Assembly: GCA_028820655.1 (NCBI GenBank)
Contig: JAPPIK010000026.1
Coordinates: 1 to 64,000 of the forward strand
Origin: Candidatus Poribacteria bacterium
Lineage (GTDB): Bacteria; Poribacteria; WGA-4E; JAJDTR01
Length of the DNA stretch: 64,000 nt
Direction of reading: 5' to 3'
Part shown: positions 63,791 to 64,000 of the stretch, one piece after another
How positions within the stretch are numbered: the first letter of the stretch is position 1
How the letters are laid out: each line of letters opens with the position of its first letter
Program-made: the position numbers and the translations under genes
Notes under the pieces: model-generated
What the model saw: only the letters and a program-made list of their open reading frames with translations
The model's database searches: none
What the model was told of the DNA's origin: nothing

Positions 63791-64000
63791 TTAATACGGT
63801 TTTAATCGGATAAGCCGCGAGTCGCCATCAAAGCCGGCATTGGTGACATACTGAAATCGCCCAGCCCGATAAGCGTCCGCGTGCGAGAAATGGACGTGCC
63901 CGCAAAATATCGCCGCTATGTTTTCAGACGCTCCCTCTATCAAGAACCGGTGGAACTCTAAAGTCGTGCCATTTGGGAAGAATTCCGGCCTGGCAGCCCT
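63791..64000 (-). CDS. Calcineurin-like metallophosphoesterase, 3' end only
   Basis: Partial gene running off the right end; the last 69 codons end at TAA (63793-63791). The text IAAIFCGHVHFSHAD contains the GHVH metal-binding motif of the calcineurin-like phosphoesterase family, and QYVTNAGFDGDSRLIRLKP is the usual closing strand. The catalytic N-terminal motifs lie outside the window. It is upstream of the phosphatase gene by 91 bp, in the same direction. Confidence 0.75.
   Translation of the reverse strand, partial: RAARPEFFPNGTTLEFHRFLIEGASENIAAIFCGHVHFSHADAYRAGRFQYVTNAGFDGDSRLIRLKPY

Overview
The window looks like a chromosomal piece of an uncultured, Gram-negative-type bacterium. Candidatus Poribacteria is my best guess, by recollection only: phytanoyl-CoA dioxygenase next to a Gfo/Idh/MocA oxidoreductase, a ThuA-like protein, FAH and SDR genes, frequent TTG/GTG starts, and many dispersed intergenic repeats built on short hairpins. 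Most of the content is housekeeping: ftsY, pth, rplY, ispE, tRNA-Gln, alaS, metG, holB, tmk, recX, tatA, rtcB, argD. TGA is an ordinary stop in many genes, so the code is standard.

Layout. 1-535 is a repeat-bearing leader with an Rrf2-type promoter/operator. 536-4144 (+) is a sulfur-assimilation cluster: Rrf2 regulator, cysteine synthase, APS reductase, a CysO-like sulfur carrier with a tail after its diglycine, a JAMM peptidase and a NIL-domain protein. 4156-20197 holds an MFS transporter and then a long minus-strand block (PMI, FtsY, transglutaminase, Pth, GerMN, amidase, L25, tRNA-Gln, IspE, lipoprotein, ArgD, lactonase, methyltransferase, TPR/propeller protein). 20198-22663 has no intact gene and consists of decayed repeats bounded by inverted repeats. 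22742-29106 (+) has a dehydrogenase with a palindrome around its -10 box, a GDPD, an orphan histidine kinase, FAH and SDR. 29145-40319 (-) has LarB, YtxH, DUF948, AlaS, RecX, ThuA, MetG, HolB, Tmk, AhpD-like and TatA. 40320-41696 carries an orphan consensus promoter followed by a structured, possibly non-coding RNA. 41697-47542 (+) has an ATP-grasp-like protein, PhyH, Gfo/Idh, a methyltransferase and a frameshifted TIR-like nucleotide-binding (defence-type) gene. 48345-53768 has a peptide-binding protein, MsrP, RtcB and a tandem pair of small membrane proteins.

The most striking locus is 53874-54826 (-). It is a compact two-gene transcription unit with its own promoter and terminator, encoding two paralogous lipoproteins with a heavy-metal-associated (HMA) domain. 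Both carry an in-frame UGA exactly at the first cysteine of the metal-binding CxxC motif. In both, a perfect hairpin with a G-first triloop lies exactly 23 nt after the UGA, and its stem shows a covarying base pair between the copies. This is the signature expected of bacterial selenocysteine insertion, so these are read as two selenoproteins (U-G-G-C and U-G-A-C metal sites) and not as pseudogenes. No sel genes lie in the window.

54920-64000 contains a TPP-dependent enzyme transcribed divergently from the selenoprotein unit, an RlmL-like RNA methyltransferase, an aminotransferase, a CxxCH/Ca-loop secreted protein, a TolC-like protein, a VOC protein, an alkaline phosphatase and the 3' end of a metallophosphoesterase.
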